Assembly: GCF_021272205.1 (NCBI RefSeq)
Contig: NZ_JAJSDX010000002.1
Span: 248,001 to 312,000, forward strand
Reading direction: 5' to 3'
Source: Pantoea sp. Mb-10
GTDB taxonomy: Bacteria; Pseudomonadota; Gammaproteobacteria; Enterobacterales; Enterobacteriaceae
DNA length: 64,000 bases
This document shows positions 1 through 9,761 of the stretch, piece by piece (within the stretch, counting starts at the first letter, position 1; the number at the start of each line of letters is the position of its first letter). A model generated the notes under the pieces. That model did not search any database. It was not told the DNA's origin and saw only the letters and a list, made by a program, of their open reading frames with translations. The position numbers and the translations under genes are program-made.

Positions 1-27
1 GGGTTTACCCCATCAGAGGAGAGAAGA

Positions 28-318
28 ATGCGAGAAAACGTTACGCCCTGCACAGACACGGCGGCCTGCTGCTGCGTGGAGATTGGCACCGTGATCGACA
101 ACAGCGACTGCACCGCCCACTGGTCGGGTCATTTCTCCGACCGCGCGACAGCAGAGGTGATGCTGGCACAGCTAAGCGATCGCGCACAGCGTGCCGCATC
201 GGAGCCCTGCACTGTTCACGCAACCTTTACCGCGCGTGGGACGGGCGTGCAGTTGGACATGGATTTTACGTTTTGCTGCCAGGCGGAGAGCCTGATTTTT
301 CAATTCGGTTTACGCTAA
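28..318 (+). CDS. yfcZ: YfcZ/YiiS family small protein
   Basis: A 96-residue protein recognised as YfcZ (DUF406), a small enterobacterial family of unknown function; E. coli YfcZ is about the same length. Visible features are a run of three cysteines at residues 14-16 followed by VEIGT, and a second CC pair at 83-84. No signal peptide or membrane segment is seen, so it is probably cytosolic. AGGAGAG at 16-22 is a good ribosome binding site for the ATG. It lies upstream of fadI on the same strand, as in E. coli, but the FadR-type box between them suggests fadI has its own promoter. The clustered cysteines could bind metal; that is a guess. Confidence 0.85.
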   Translation: MRENVTPCTDTAACCCVEIGTVIDNSDCTAHWSGHFSDRATAEVMLAQLSDRAQRAASEPCTVHATFTARGTGVQLDMDFTFCCQAESLIFQFGLR

Positions 319-426
319 CCCTGCCGCTGCCGCACCCCTGTCCGGCAGCCTTCACTGTTTTTCGTGTTTCCCTTCGCACTTTTTTTCTTCCGCTATTGGC
401 GACGCCGAAGTACCTGGTTAACACTG

Positions 427-443
427 ATCAGGTCAGACCTGTT
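427..443 (+). promoter_or_regulatory. FadR-type operator upstream of fadIJ
   Basis: The 17-mer ATCAGGTCAGACCTGTT contains the palindromic core GGTC-A-GACC and matches the remembered FadR consensus AACTGGTCCGACCAGTT at about 13 of 17 positions. It sits 40 bases before the fadI ATG, a suitable place for repression of beta-oxidation in the absence of long-chain acyl-CoA. FadR control of fad genes is established in E. coli; binding here is inferred. Confidence 0.7.
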
Positions 444-482
444 TGGCAATGATGCTGGGGTCATAAATTATTGGTGAATGCA

Positions 483-1793
483 ATGAGCAAAGCGCAGCGG
501 CTGCTGACGCGTCAGGGTGAACGTATCGCCATCACGCACGGATTACGCACGCCTTTCGCCCGACAGGCGACAGATTTTCACGGTATCCCCGCGCTGGAGT
601 TAGGCAGAATGGTGGTGTCTGAACTGCTTGCGCGCAGCGCACTTCCCGTTGAGGTCATCGATCAGCTGGTATTTGGTCAGGTCGTACAGATGCCGGAAGC
701 CCCTAATATTGCCCGTGAGATCGTATTGAGCAGTGGATTGAGCGTGCATACTGACGCCTATAGCGTGAGCCGCGCCTGCGCCACGAGCTTTCAGGCGGTG
801 GCCAACGTGGCTGAAAGTCTGATGGCGGGCACCATTAACGTGGGTATTGCAGGGGGCGCGGATTCGTCGTCGGTGCTGCCGATTGGCGTGAGTAAAACGC
901 TGGCGCGCGCGCTGGTTGATTTGAATAAGGCACGGACGTTTAGCCAGAAGGTGGCGATTGTTCGCCGCTTGCGGCCGCGCGATTTGCTGCCGGTGCCGCC
1001 CGCAGTGGCAGAATACTCCACCGGTTTACGCATGGGTGACACCGCGGAGCAGATGGCGAAAACCCACGGTATTACGCGCGAAGCGCAAGATGCGCTGGCG
1101 CTGCGCTCGCATCAGCAGGCGGCACAGGCATGGCAATCTGGCGTGCTGGCGCAGGAAGTGATGCCCGCCTTTGTCCCGCCGTGGAAAGCGCCGATCGCCC
1201 AGGACAACAATATCCGCTTCAACGCCAGCGCGGCCGATTATGCCAAGCTGCGTCCTGCCTTTGACCGTCAGCACGGCTCTGTCACGGCGGCGAACAGTAC
1301 CCCGCTTACTGATGGCGCAGCGGCGGTGATTCTCATGCGCGAAGGCCGCGCCCGTGAGCTGGGGATCGCGCCGCTGGGCTACCTGCGCAGCTATGCCTTC
1401 ACCGCCATTGATGTCCGACAAGATATGCTGCTGGGGCCGGCTTACGCCTCACCGTTGGCGCTGGATCGCGCCGGCATTACGCTACAGGATCTCACCTTAA
1501 TCGACATGCATGAGGCCTTTGCGGCGCAGACGCTGGCCAACCTAAAGATGTTCCACGATGCGCGCTTTGCGCGCGAAGTGCTCAATCGTCCGCATGCGCT
1601 CGGCGAGGTAGACGAGGCACGCTTCAACGTGCAGGGCGGCTCTATCGCCTACGGGCATCCCTTTGCGGCCACCGGCGCGCGCATGATCACGCAAACGCTG
1701 CATGCGCTGCGCCGCCGCGGCGGCGGGCTGGGGTTGGTCACCGCCTGCGCGGCGGGCGGACTGGGTAGCGCCATGGTTCTGGAGGCTGAATGA
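483..1793 (+). CDS. fadI: 3-ketoacyl-CoA thiolase FadI (beta subunit)
   Basis: Thiolase that cleaves 3-ketoacyl-CoA with CoA to acetyl-CoA and a shortened acyl-CoA; it works in a complex with FadJ, mainly under anaerobic conditions in E. coli. Starting at ATG 483 gives 436 residues, the E. coli length. The nucleophile is Cys99 in SRACATS. The C-terminal [11 protein letters not shown] (His392) and TACAAGGLG (Cys422) supply the other active-site residues. An in-frame TTG at 471 would add four residues, but GGTGA at 473-477 places the ribosome binding site before the ATG. The stop overlaps the fadJ start by four bases, so the two are translationally coupled. A FadR box lies upstream. Confidence 0.97.
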   Translation: MSKAQRLLTRQGERIAITHGLRTPFARQATDFHGIPALELGRMVVSELLARSALPVEVIDQLVFGQVVQMPEAPNIAREIVLSSGLSVHTDAYSVSRACATSFQAVANVAESLMAGTINVGIAGGADSSSVLPIGVSKTLARALVDLNKARTFSQKVAIVRRLRPRDLLPVPPAVAEYSTGLRMGDTAEQMAKTHGITREAQDALALRSHQQAAQAWQSGVLAQEVMPAFVPPWKAPIAQDNNIRFNASAADYAKLRPAFDRQHGSVTAANSTPLTDGAAAVILMREGRARELGIAPLGYLRSYAFTAIDVRQDMLLGPAYASPLALDRAGITLQDLTLIDMHEAFAAQTLANLKMFHDARFAREVLNRPHALGEVDEARFNVQGGSIAYGHPFAATGARMITQTLHALRRRGGGLGLVTACAAGGLGSAMVLEAE

Positions 1794-3922
1794 TGAGCGA
1801 GTCTGCATTTACACTGCACGTGCGTCCAGACCACGTCGGCGTGATTACGCTGGATGTACCGGGCGAGAAAATGAATACCCTCAAGGCAGAGTTTGTCACG
1901 CAAATCCGCACGGTGCTAAGCGCGGCGCGCAGCCATGCGCAGCTTGCCGGCCTGGTGCTGATTTCTGGCAAACCCGACAGTTTCATTGCGGGTGCAGATA
2001 TCGCGATGATTGCCGCCTGCCACACGGCGCAGCAGGCGGAAGCGCTGGCGACGCAAGGGCAGGATGTCATGGCGGAGATCGCCGCGCTGCCGTTTCCCGT
2101 GGTCGCGGCAATCCACGGCGCCTGCCTGGGCGGTGGGCTTGAGCTGGCGCTGGCGTGCAGCGCGCGCATCTGCACGCTGGATGATAAAACGCGGCTGGGG
2201 CTCCCGGAGGTTCAGCTCGGCTTACTGCCCGGCTCGGGCGGAACCCAGCGGCTGCCGCGCCTGATTGGCGTGCAGCAGGCCCTGACGCTCATGCTAAGCG
2301 GAAAGCAGCTGCGCGCCCGGCAAGCGCTAAAACTCGGTCTGGTTGATGACGCGGTACCGCAGGCGATCCTGCTGGAAACGGCGGTAGCATGGGTGCATAA
2401 AGGAAAGCGTACGCTGCGCACGCTGTCGCGTCGCGATCGCCTGCTGCAAGCGCCAGGCGTGCGTTCGGCGCTGTTTGCGCTGGCAAAGCGCCAGACCGAT
2501 CAAAAAACACAGGGAAATTATCCCGCCACCGATCGCATTCTGTCTGTGGTACGCACCGGACTTGAGCAGGGCAGCAGGGCAGGGCACGCCGCCGAAGCGC
2601 GCGCCTTTGGTGAATTGGCCATGACGCCGCAATCCGCCGCGCTGCGCAGCCTGTTTTTCGCCTCAACGGCTTTGAAAAAAGAGCCTGTTGCAGACGCCGA
2701 GCCGCGTGCGCTGACGCACATTGGCCTGCTTGGCGGTGGATTGATGGGCGGGGGAATCGCGAGCGTCACGGCGCTGAATGCGGGATTACCGGTCCGCATC
2801 AAAGATATCCATCTGGAGGGCGTGAACCACGCACTGAAATACAGCTGGGATCGCCTTAGTAAAAAAGTGGCCCGCCGCCAGCTTAAGCCTGCTGAACGTC
2901 AGCAGCAGATGGCGCGCCTCAGCGGCGGTGTGGATTATCAAGGCTTCCAACAGCGGGATATGGTCATTGAAGCGGTGTTTGAAGACCTGGCGCTTAAGCA
3001 GCAGATGGTGGCAGAGATTGAGCACCATTGTCAGCCGCACACCCTTTTTGCCTCTAATACGTCGTCGCTGTCCATTGCGGATATTGCCGCGCAGGCGCAG
3101 CGTCCTGAAAACGTCATTGGCCTTCATTACTTTAGTCCGGTAGACAAAATGCCGCTGGTGGAGGTGATTCCCCATGCCGGCACCTCGGCGACTACGTTGG
3201 CGACCACGGTGCAGTTTGCGCGACAGCAGGGTAAAACCGCGGTGGTGGTGGCGGACCGCCCCGGCTTCTATGTTAACCGCATCCTCGCGCCTTATATTAA
3301 TGAGGCCCTGCGCTGCCTGCTGGAAGGTGAGCCCATTGAGCATATCGATCGGGCGCTGGTGGCGTTTGGTTTCCCCGTGGGGCCGCTGCAGTTGCTGGAT
3401 GAAGTGGGCATTGATGTCGGCAGTAAAATCAGTCCGCTGCTGGAACAGGCTTATGGGGCTCGCTTTCGCGCGCCCGCTGCGGCGGAAAGGCTGCTCGCGA
3501 GCGGGCGAAAAGGACGTAAAAATGGTCAGGGTTTTTACCGCTACGATCCCGTCCGCTGGCCGCGTAAACGTCAGGCGGATGCCGCAATCTACTCGTTGCT
3601 GAATCTTACGCCGCAGGCTACGCAAAGTGCGCGTCAGATAGCCGAGCGTTGCGTCATGATGATGCTCAATGAGGCGGTGCGGTGCCTGGATGAAAAGGTG
3701 ATTCGTAGCGCCCGCGACGGCGACATCGCTGCGGTATTTGGCATTGGCTTCCCGCCGTTTCTGGGCGGGCCCTTCCGTGACATTGATCGACTCGGGGCCG
3801 CGACGGTGGTGGAAACATTACGCGCGCTAATGCAGCAGCACGGCGAACGTTTTACCCCCTGCGCGGCGCTCATCGTGCAGGCCGAGGGTAAAACGAAATT
3901 TTACACTTCGGCACAGACATGA
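1790..3922 (+). CDS. fadJ: Trifunctional fatty acid oxidation alpha subunit FadJ
   Basis: Bifunctional enoyl-CoA hydratase and 3-hydroxyacyl-CoA dehydrogenase (with epimerase activity in the family), partner of FadI. The 710-residue protein has an N-terminal crotonase domain with the two catalytic glutamates at about Glu118 and Glu140 (GGGLE and LPEVQLG). A Rossmann dehydrogenase follows, beginning with [11 protein letters not shown] near residue 312, and then the helical C-terminal dimerisation domains. E. coli FadJ is 714 residues. Two consecutive ATGs (1790, 1793) are possible starts; the first overlaps the fadI stop as ATGA. A GC-rich hairpin without a T-run follows at 3955-3979. Confidence 0.97.
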   Translation: MMSESAFTLHVRPDHVGVITLDVPGEKMNTLKAEFVTQIRTVLSAARSHAQLAGLVLISGKPDSFIAGADIAMIAACHTAQQAEALATQGQDVMAEIAALPFPVVAAIHGACLGGGLELALACSARICTLDDKTRLGLPEVQLGLLPGSGGTQRLPRLIGVQQALTLMLSGKQLRARQALKLGLVDDAVPQAILLETAVAWVHKGKRTLRTLSRRDRLLQAPGVRSALFALAKRQTDQKTQGNYPATDRILSVVRTGLEQGSRAGHAAEARAFGELAMTPQSAALRSLFFASTALKKEPVADAEPRALTHIGLLGGGLMGGGIASVTALNAGLPVRIKDIHLEGVNHALKYSWDRLSKKVARRQLKPAERQQQMARLSGGVDYQGFQQRDMVIEAVFEDLALKQQMVAEIEHHCQPHTLFASNTSSLSIADIAAQAQRPENVIGLHYFSPVDKMPLVEVIPHAGTSATTLATTVQFARQQGKTAVVVADRPGFYVNRILAPYINEALRCLLEGEPIEHIDRALVAFGFPVGPLQLLDEVGIDVGSKISPLLEQAYGARFRAPAAAERLLASGRKGRKNGQGFYRYDPVRWPRKRQADAAIYSLLNLTPQATQSARQIAERCVMMMLNEAVRCLDEKVIRSARDGDIAAVFGIGFPPFLGGPFRDIDRLGAATVVETLRALMQQHGERFTPCAALIVQAEGKTKFYTSAQT

Positions 3923-3954
3923 ATAGGCGTACAGATTCAGTGGGTTAGATTGGA

Positions 3955-3979
3955 GGCCGCGCAGAGGCCAAGCGCGGCC
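3955..3979 (+). other. GC-rich hairpin downstream of fadJ
   Basis: The arms GGCCGCGC (3955-3962) and GCGCGGCC (3972-3979) are perfectly complementary around a 9-base loop, 32 bases after the fadJ stop. No T-run follows, so it is more likely an mRNA 3'-end stabiliser or a Rho-assisted stop than a classical intrinsic terminator. Confidence 0.5.
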
Positions 3980-4013
3980 CATTCTGCAAGGTGCTTATTT
4001 AATAAACAACCGG

Positions 4014-4043
4014 TTGACTATACTCAATCCATTGGGGTAAAAC
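4014..4043 (+). promoter_or_regulatory. Candidate sigma-70 promoter for sixA
   Basis: TTGACT (4014-4019) is a near-perfect -35. TAAAAC at 4038-4043 is a weak -10 at 18-base spacing. It lies in the 194-base gap between fadJ and sixA, about 75 bases before the sixA ATG. The -10 has only four of six consensus bases, so this is tentative. Confidence 0.35.
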
Positions 4044-4116
4044 ACACCGTTCATTCGCAGAATGAAGCGTCTGGTGCTGTGGTACCGACGATATCGACAA
4101 ACAACAGCGGTGCTTT

Positions 4117-4602
4117 ATGCAAGTTTTTATCATGCGTCATGGCGATGCAGCGTTGGAGGCAGCAAGTGATGCGGTTCGTCCGCTTACGATCTGTGGCTGT
4201 GACGAATCGCGCCAGATGGCGAGCTGGCTGAATAGCCAGGCGCCGGACATTGACCGGGTGTTAGTTAGCCCTTATCTGCGTGCGCAACAAACGCTCGCCA
4301 CGGTGCGGGAAGCGCTGAAACTGCCGGAAGGCGAAGAGGTGTTACCCGAGCTGACGCCGGGCGGCGATCCCGGCCAGGTAGCATGCTATCTGCATGCTTT
4401 GGCAAGCCAAGGGGTGAAATCGGTCCTGGTGATCTCGCATTTACCGCTGGTGGGCTATCTGGTTTCGGAGCTATGCCACCATGAAACACCGCCGATGTTC
4501 GCTACATCTGCCATCGCCTGTGTGAACGTCGAGGATGCGACGCAGGGCAATGGCACGCTGGTATGGCAGGTCAGCCCGTCAAAATTAGCGAAAGCCATTT
4601 AA
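4117..4602 (+). CDS. sixA: Phosphohistidine phosphatase SixA
   Basis: Small histidine-phosphatase (phosphoglycerate mutase-like fold) of 161 residues, the family's usual length. The catalytic RHG motif is at residues 7-9 (His8), and a second conserved histidine lies in the VISHLPLVGY segment. In E. coli SixA removes phosphate from phosphohistidines, with ArcB and the nitrogen PTS protein NPr reported as substrates. It is cytosolic and has no signal peptide. It is monocistronic here, with its own upstream gap and a strong terminator directly after the stop. Confidence 0.95.
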   Translation: MQVFIMRHGDAALEAASDAVRPLTICGCDESRQMASWLNSQAPDIDRVLVSPYLRAQQTLATVREALKLPEGEEVLPELTPGGDPGQVACYLHALASQGVKSVLVISHLPLVGYLVSELCHHETPPMFATSAIACVNVEDATQGNGTLVWQVSPSKLAKAI

Positions 4603-4611
4603 CCTTTCCGT

Positions 4612-4636
4612 GGGCCGCTTCAGCGGCCCTTCCTTT
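4612..4636 (+). terminator. Intrinsic terminator after sixA
   Basis: The perfect stem GGGCCGC (4612-4618) / GCGGCCC (4623-4629) has a TTCA tetraloop and is followed by TTCCTTT. It separates sixA from the convergent smrB. Confidence 0.8.
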
Positions 4637-4661
4637 ATGATGCTCCCGTTGTCACCCACTC

Positions 4662-5210
4662 TCAGGGCAGTTCTGGGGGATGCCACTCTTCGACTTCAAT
4701 CAGCACCAACAGCGCAGCGTCGCCGCCGAACAACTTGGGCGCCTGATGAAACGCCATCACGTGTGGATGCTGGGCCAGCCATAAGGGTGTCTGCTGTTTG
4801 AGAATGTGCTTGCCGTGCCCGGTCATGACGCTGGCGCAAAACAGATGCTCGCGACGGCAGGCAGCGATCAATGCACCTAGCTCCTGTTTTGCCTGCTGCT
4901 GAGTAAGCCCGTGCAAGTCGAGAAAGATCTCTGGCGTATAGTCGCCGCGGCGTAGCTTTTTGAGTTCATAGTGGCTGACATCGGCGCGCACGTAGCGCAT
5001 GGGGCCGTCGTTCGACAGCAGGGGCTGGAACTCATCCGAGAAGTAGTGACTATTGTCAGCTTGTTCGGACAGCAGACGCTTTAGCGGCACTTCCCGCGTC
5101 TTTACGGCGGGTTTATGGACAATGGTGTCCTGTTTGAGCTTACGCGTCCCGGTCATTAATTGACGAAACAGCGCCTGATCGTCCTGACTGAGCGGCGTTT
5201 TTTTATTCAT
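4662..5210 (-). CDS. smrB: Ribosome rescue factor / endonuclease SmrB
   Basis: A 182-residue protein with a C-terminal Smr domain. The DLH motif is at residues 98-100 (LDLHG) and GHG at 131-133. These match E. coli SmrB (formerly YfcN), which is recruited to collided ribosomes and cleaves mRNA between them, feeding tmRNA rescue. The N-terminal 90 residues are charged and probably carry the ribosome hook. It is encoded divergently from prmB, with about 150 bases between the two starts. Length and both active-site motifs are intact. Confidence 0.93.
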   Translation of the reverse strand: MNKKTPLSQDDQALFRQLMTGTRKLKQDTIVHKPAVKTREVPLKRLLSEQADNSHYFSDEFQPLLSNDGPMRYVRADVSHYELKKLRRGDYTPEIFLDLHGLTQQQAKQELGALIAACRREHLFCASVMTGHGKHILKQQTPLWLAQHPHVMAFHQAPKLFGGDAALLVLIEVEEWHPPELP

Positions 5211-5362
5211 GAATTGGAAGTTATCAGAAATGGCTGGATTCTGCCCCTTACCTTAACGCTAAGCGTCAACAAATGTCAGCTTTTTCACCTCGCTGCGCTG
5301 AATTCTTTCGGGCTTCATGGCAAACTATCGGCCGATTGATATTACGGCCTGCGGAGGGCTAC

Positions 5363-6295
5363 GTGGACAAGATTTTCGTCGATGAGGCAGTGAACGAGCT
5401 GCACACCATTCAAGATATGCTGCGCTGGGCGGTCAGCCGTTTTACGGCAGCGGGTATTTGGTATGGTCACGGCACGGACAATGCCTGGGACGAAGCCGTC
5501 CAACTGGTGCTGCCAACGCTGTGGCTGCCGCTGGATATCCCAGAAGACATGCGCCATGCGCGCCTGACCGCCAGCGAACGGCATCGTGTCGTTGAGCGCG
5601 TTATCCGCCGCGTCAATGAGCGCATTCCGGTGGCTTATCTCACCAACAAAGCCTGGTTCTGCGGCCACGAATTCTTTGTGGATGAACGCGTGCTGGTGCC
5701 GCGTTCGCCGATTGGCGAGCTGATTGAAAACCGCTTTGCGGGCCTGCTGACCCAGCAGCCGCAGCACATTCTCGATATGTGCACCGGCAGTGGCTGTATC
5801 GCTATCGCCTGTGCATATGCATTCCCGGAAGCGGAAGTGGACGCGGTAGACATCTCCAGCGACGCGCTGGCAGTGGCTGAACAAAACATTGAAGCGCACG
5901 GCTTGCTGCACCACGTCACGCCGATTCGCGCCGACCTTTTCCGCCAGCTGCCACAGCTGAAATATGACCTGATCGTCACCAACCCACCGTACGTGGATGC
6001 AGAAGATATGGACGATCTGCCCGGCGAGTATCGCCACGAGCCTGAACTGGGCCTGGCGGCAGGAAGCGACGGCCTTAAACTGGTGCGCCGTATTCTCGCC
6101 TGTGCGCCAGATTACCTCAGCGAGCAAGGCGTGCTGATCTGCGAAGTGGGGAACAGCATGGTGCACATGATGGAGCAGTATCCTGATGTGCCGTTTACCT
6201 GGCTGGAGTTTGATAATGGCGGAGACGGCGTGTTCATGCTCACGCGCGAGCAGATTATCGCGGCGCAGCACCATTTCTCTTTCTATAAAGACTAA
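5363..6295 (+). CDS. prmB: Ribosomal protein uL3 N5-glutamine methyltransferase PrmB
   Basis: SAM-dependent methyltransferase that modifies a glutamine of ribosomal protein L3. The GTG at 5363 is chosen because [13 protein letters not shown] matches the E. coli N-terminus, GGAGGG at 5353-5358 is a strong ribosome binding site, and the resulting 310 residues equal the E. coli length. The open frame continues upstream to 5273 but that part is not conserved. The SAM-binding segment [11 protein letters not shown] starts near residue 138, and the amide-methylation motif NPPY near residue 207. aroC follows after 46 bases containing a 16-bp palindrome, so the two are probably cotranscribed. Confidence 0.96.
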   Translation: MDKIFVDEAVNELHTIQDMLRWAVSRFTAAGIWYGHGTDNAWDEAVQLVLPTLWLPLDIPEDMRHARLTASERHRVVERVIRRVNERIPVAYLTNKAWFCGHEFFVDERVLVPRSPIGELIENRFAGLLTQQPQHILDMCTGSGCIAIACAYAFPEAEVDAVDISSDALAVAEQNIEAHGLLHHVTPIRADLFRQLPQLKYDLIVTNPPYVDAEDMDDLPGEYRHEPELGLAAGSDGLKLVRRILACAPDYLSEQGVLICEVGNSMVHMMEQYPDVPFTWLEFDNGGDGVFMLTREQIIAAQHHFSFYKD

Positions 6296-6301
6296 AAGAT
6301 A

Positions 6302-6317
6302 GGGCGAGCGCTCGCCC
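6302..6317 (+). other. Intercistronic palindrome between prmB and aroC
   Basis: GGGCGAGCGCTCGCCC is a perfect 16-base palindrome just after the prmB stop and before the aroC ribosome binding site (AAGGAA). There is no T-run. It could act as an RNA processing or stability element within the prmB-aroC transcript. Confidence 0.45.
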
Positions 6318-6341
6318 GCAACATCGCAACAAGGAATCTCC

Positions 6342-7427
6342 ATGGCCGGAAACAGCATCGGACACGTTTTTCGCGTTACCACCTTTGGCGAGTCGCATGG
6401 CATTGCGCTTGGCTGCATTGTTGATGGCGTGCCGCCTGGCATCCCGCTGACTGAAGCGGATATTCAGCACGATCTCGATCGCCGTCGTCCCGGCACCTCT
6501 CGCTATACCACGCAGCGCCGCGAGCCGGATCAGGTCAAGATCTTGTCCGGCGTATTTGACGGTGTCACCACGGGCACCTCTATCGGTTTGCTGATTGAAA
6601 ACACCGATCAGCGCTCACAGGATTACGGTGCGATCAAAGATCTGTTCCGGCCCGGACACGCGGACTACACCTACGAACAGAAGTATGGTCTGCGCGACTA
6701 TCGCGGCGGCGGACGCTCGTCGGCGCGTGAAACTGCCATGCGCGTGGCCGCGGGTGCCATCGCCAAAAAATACCTGCACATGAAGCACGGTATTCAGGTG
6801 CGCGGCTATCTGGCGCAGATTGGCGACGTGGCCTGCGAGCTCAAAGACTGGTCCATCGTCGAAGAAAACCCGTTCTTCTGCCCCGATGCGGACAAACTGG
6901 ACGCCCTGGACGCATTGATGCGCGCGCTGAAAAAAGAGGGCGACTCCATCGGCGCGAAAGTCACCGTGATGGCGGAAAACGTCCCGCCGGGCTTGGGCGA
7001 GCCGGTGTTTGATCGCCTTGATGCCGATTTGGCGCATGCGCTAATGAGCATCAATGCGGTAAAAGGCGTGGAGATTGGGGATGGCTTTGCGGTGATCAAC
7101 CAGCGCGGCAGCCAGCATCGCGATGAGCTGCGCGCCAACGGCTTCCAGAGCAACCATGCCGGCGGTATCCTTGGCGGCATCAGCAGCGGGCAAACCATCA
7201 GCGCCAATCTGGCGATGAAGCCCACCTCCAGTATCACCGTGCCGGGCAATACCATCACCCGCACCGGCGAAGAAGTGGAAATGATCACCAAAGGCCGCCA
7301 CGATCCGTGCGTGGGCATCCGCGCCGTGCCGATTGCCGAAGCGATGATGGCGATCGTGTTGATGGATCACCTGCTGCGCCAGCGTGCGCAAAACGGTGAC
7401 GTCAACAGCAGCGTGCCACGTTGGTAA
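6342..7427 (+). CDS. aroC: Chorismate synthase
   Basis: Last enzyme of the shikimate pathway; it converts 5-enolpyruvylshikimate-3-phosphate to chorismate using reduced FMN as cofactor. The 361-residue protein equals the E. coli length and begins MAGNSIG. The family signature GESHG is at residues 16-20, the [12 protein letters not shown] and [10 protein letters not shown] segments are intact, and the C-terminal segment [18 protein letters not shown] is present. AAGGAA upstream supports the ATG. mepA follows after 7 bases, giving the conserved prmB-aroC-mepA-yfcA cluster. Confidence 0.98.
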   Translation: MAGNSIGHVFRVTTFGESHGIALGCIVDGVPPGIPLTEADIQHDLDRRRPGTSRYTTQRREPDQVKILSGVFDGVTTGTSIGLLIENTDQRSQDYGAIKDLFRPGHADYTYEQKYGLRDYRGGGRSSARETAMRVAAGAIAKKYLHMKHGIQVRGYLAQIGDVACELKDWSIVEENPFFCPDADKLDALDALMRALKKEGDSIGAKVTVMAENVPPGLGEPVFDRLDADLAHALMSINAVKGVEIGDGFAVINQRGSQHRDELRANGFQSNHAGGILGGISSGQTISANLAMKPTSSITVPGNTITRTGEEVEMITKGRHDPCVGIRAVPIAEAMMAIVLMDHLLRQRAQNGDVNSSVPRW

Positions 7428-7434
7428 CGCCCTG

Positions 7435-8259
7435 ATGCGCCGACCACTTATCGCGCTCGCTGCCCTGTTAGGTAGCATGGCCGCCACGGCCGCCACCCCG
7501 TGGCAGCAAATTCATCAGCCAATCCCCGGTAGCCCGCAGTCGATTGGCAGCTTCGCCAACGGCTGCATCGTGGGCGCACAGGCATTGCCGCTCAATGCCC
7601 CGCATTATCAGGTAATGCGGCAGGATCAGCGCCGCTATTACGGCCATCCCCATCTCATCGCGTTTATTCAACGCCTCAGCCAGCAGGCGCATCAACGGCA
7701 GCTGGGGCAGGTACTGATTGGCGACATGGGCATGGCCGCGGGCGGACGTTTCAGTAGCGGGCACGCCAGCCACCAAACCGGCCTGGACGTGGATATCTGG
7801 TTGCAGCTGCCGCAAACGCGCTGGACGGCGCAGCAGCTGCTGAAACCGCAGCCGCTGGATTTAGTGGCGCCGGACGATAAGCAGGTCATCACCCGTCATT
7901 GGCAGCCGCAAATTGACAGCCTGATTAAGCTGGCAGCCAACGATGATGACGTGACGCGTATCTTTGTTAATCCCGCGATCAAAAAGCAGCTGTGTGCCGA
8001 TGCCGGGCAAGATCGGGCATGGCTCAACAAAGTGCGGCCGTGGTTTGCCCACCGCGCGCACATGCACGTGCGTTTACGCTGTCCGGCGAACAGTCTCGAA
8101 TGCGAAGACCAGCCGCCACCGCCGCCCGGCGATGGCTGCGGTGCGGAGCTGGAGAGCTGGTTCTTGCCGAAAAAACCGGGCAGCCAGCCGCCGGTAAAAA
8201 AAGCCCCACCGCCGCTGCCACCGTCGTGTCAGGCGCTGTTGGACCGCCACCTGCTCTAA
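7435..8259 (+). CDS. mepA: Penicillin-insensitive murein DD-endopeptidase MepA
   Basis: Periplasmic LAS-type zinc metallopeptidase that cuts D-Ala-meso-DAP cross-links in peptidoglycan. From ATG 7435 it has 274 residues, as in E. coli; the frame is open further upstream inside aroC but that part is not homologous. A signal peptide is seen at residues 1-20. The zinc ligands fall at His113 and Asp120 (within [12 protein letters not shown]) and His211 (HMH), the E. coli positions. The proline-rich C-terminal tail with spaced cysteines is also a family feature. It is cotranscribed with aroC (7-base gap). Confidence 0.96.
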   Translation: MRRPLIALAALLGSMAATAATPWQQIHQPIPGSPQSIGSFANGCIVGAQALPLNAPHYQVMRQDQRRYYGHPHLIAFIQRLSQQAHQRQLGQVLIGDMGMAAGGRFSSGHASHQTGLDVDIWLQLPQTRWTAQQLLKPQPLDLVAPDDKQVITRHWQPQIDSLIKLAANDDDVTRIFVNPAIKKQLCADAGQDRAWLNKVRPWFAHRAHMHVRLRCPANSLECEDQPPPPPGDGCGAELESWFLPKKPGSQPPVKKAPPPLPPSCQALLDRHLL

Positions 8260-8319
8260 GGTGATCCCGTGCCCTGGCGCACCGCTGTGGGTGTATTGAC
8301 TAATTGCAATGAGACGTTA

Positions 8320-9117
8320 ATGGATCTGTTTGTTGTCAGCCCACTGCTGTTGGGCGTGCTGTTCCTGGTTGCGGTATTAGCGGCGTTTATTGATTCCATT
8401 GCGGGCGGCGGCGGCTTACTGTCGGTGCCCTCTTTGCTGGCTGCGGGCCTCTCCCCGGCGCAGGCGCTGGCAACCAATAAATTACAGTCCGTTGGTGGAT
8501 CGTTTTCTGCCAGCCTCTATTTTGTGCGACGCGGCGCGGTAAACCTGCGCGAGCAGCGGCTGAATATTGCGATGACGTTTATAGGGGCGGTGTGCGGTGC
8601 CGTGCTGATACAGCATATTCAGGCTGACGTGCTGCGGCAGGTGCTGCCGCTGCTGCTGCTCGCAATTGGGTTCTGGTTCCTGCTGATGCCGCGTTTGGGC
8701 GAGGTGGATCGCGAACAGCGGCTGCAAGGACTGGCGTATGCGCTGGTCGGTGGCGGCTGCGTCGGTTTTTACGACGGCTTTTTTGGGCCCGGGGCCGGTT
8801 CCTTTTATGCGCTGGCGTTTGTCACGCTGTGCGGGTTTAACCTGGCCAAAGCCACGGCCCATGCGAAAGTGCTGAATTTCACCTCCAATTTTGGCAGCCT
8901 GCTGTTTTTTATGTTTGGCGGCAAAGTGGTGTGGGGCACCGGCATTGTCATGCTGATCGGCGCGTTTATCGGCGCGCGGCTAGGAGCACGACTGGTGCTG
9001 AGCCGAGGACAAAAGCTGATTCGTCCGATGGTGGTCACGGTATCCGCCGTGATGAGCGCCAAACTGCTATGGGATAGCCACGGCAGTGAACTTATGGCCT
9101 GGTTTGCCACGCTGTAA
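8320..9117 (+). CDS. yfcA: TSUP family membrane transporter YfcA
   Basis: Inner-membrane protein of the TauE/SafE (TSUP) family, homologous to E. coli YfcA. ATG 8320 gives 265 residues against about 269 in E. coli. The N-terminal FIDSIAGGGGLL and the mid-protein GFYDGFFGPGAGSF are the family's duplicated glycine-rich motifs. About eight hydrophobic segments are visible. The substrate is unknown; relatives move sulfur-containing organic anions. The frame is open upstream to 8269 (GTG), but GAGA at 8311-8314 fits the ATG. A terminator follows. Confidence 0.88.
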   Translation: MDLFVVSPLLLGVLFLVAVLAAFIDSIAGGGGLLSVPSLLAAGLSPAQALATNKLQSVGGSFSASLYFVRRGAVNLREQRLNIAMTFIGAVCGAVLIQHIQADVLRQVLPLLLLAIGFWFLLMPRLGEVDREQRLQGLAYALVGGGCVGFYDGFFGPGAGSFYALAFVTLCGFNLAKATAHAKVLNFTSNFGSLLFFMFGGKVVWGTGIVMLIGAFIGARLGARLVLSRGQKLIRPMVVTVSAVMSAKLLWDSHGSELMAWFATL

Positions 9118-9133
9118 TTGAACACTCGTCAAG

Positions 9134-9169
9134 ACCGGCAGCCAGTGCGACAATGGCGCCGGTTTTTTT
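9134..9169 (+). terminator. Intrinsic terminator after yfcA
   Basis: The outer stem ACCGGC (9134-9139) / GCCGGT (9158-9163) encloses an inner GCCA/TGGC pairing with one bulged A and is followed by a run of T. It closes the prmB-aroC-mepA-yfcA unit before epmC. Confidence 0.8.
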
Positions 9170-9184
9170 AAAGATTAAACTATT

Positions 9185-9730
9185 ATGAGCACTGAGCATC
9201 ATTATCAGCAGCTGATCGACATTTTTGACAGCTGCTTCAAGGACGCCTTTCAGACGCGTCTAATTAAAGGCGACGACGAACCCATCTATCTTCCTGCTGA
9301 TGAGCACTCGCCGTGGCATCGCATTGTGTTTGCCCACGGCTTTTATGCCAGTGCGCTGCATGAAATTTCCCACTGGTGCATTGCCGGTGAAGCGCGCCGC
9401 CAGCAGGTCGATTTTGGCTATTGGTATTGTCCTGATGGCCGTGATGCGCAGACGCAAAGCCAGTTTGAGGCGGTTGAGGTTAAACCGCAGGCGCTGGAGT
9501 GGATGTTCTGCGTGGCCGCTAATTTTCCGTTTAACGTCAGCTGCGACAACCTGGAAGGCGATTGCGAACCCGACCGTATCGGGTTTCAGCGCAAGGTTCA
9601 TGCGCAGGTAATGCACTGGCTGGCGCAGGGCATTCCGTCGCGCCCAGCCCGTTTTATCGCAGCACTCCAGCACTACTACGGCACGCCAGCGCTCAGCGCG
9701 GCCCATTTTCCCTGGCCGGAAGCGTTGTGA
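9185..9730 (+). CDS. epmC: Elongation factor P hydroxylase EpmC
   Basis: Recognised as EpmC (YfcM), which hydroxylates the lysine of elongation factor P after it has been beta-lysylated by EpmA and EpmB. At 181 residues it has the usual length. HEISHWC at residues 59-65 supplies the histidine and glutamate cluster expected to hold iron, and the QTQSQFEAVEVKPQALEW segment is almost unchanged from E. coli. It is cytosolic. yfcL follows after 31 bases with its own ribosome binding site (AAAGGA), probably in one transcript. Confidence 0.93.
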   Translation: MSTEHHYQQLIDIFDSCFKDAFQTRLIKGDDEPIYLPADEHSPWHRIVFAHGFYASALHEISHWCIAGEARRQQVDFGYWYCPDGRDAQTQSQFEAVEVKPQALEWMFCVAANFPFNVSCDNLEGDCEPDRIGFQRKVHAQVMHWLAQGIPSRPARFIAALQHYYGTPALSAAHFPWPEAL

Positions 9731-9761
9731 TTCGCCCGCCTTCACCTAAAGGATTAATACG

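Noticed and set aside
471..482. TTG start for fadI four codons upstream of the ATG
   Set aside because: GGTGA lies inside this stretch and serves the ATG at 483, which also gives the E. coli length.
2786..3625. 279-codon open frame antisense to fadJ
   Set aside because: Shadow frame of a strongly conserved gene; the translation is rich in R and H and resembles no family.
3950..4231. 93-codon frame over the fadJ-sixA gap
   Set aside because: Overlaps sixA in another frame; only the 3' part resembles anything, as a shadow.
5342..6442. 366-codon open frame antisense to prmB
   Set aside because: Runs through the conserved prmB gene and into aroC; no recognisable product.
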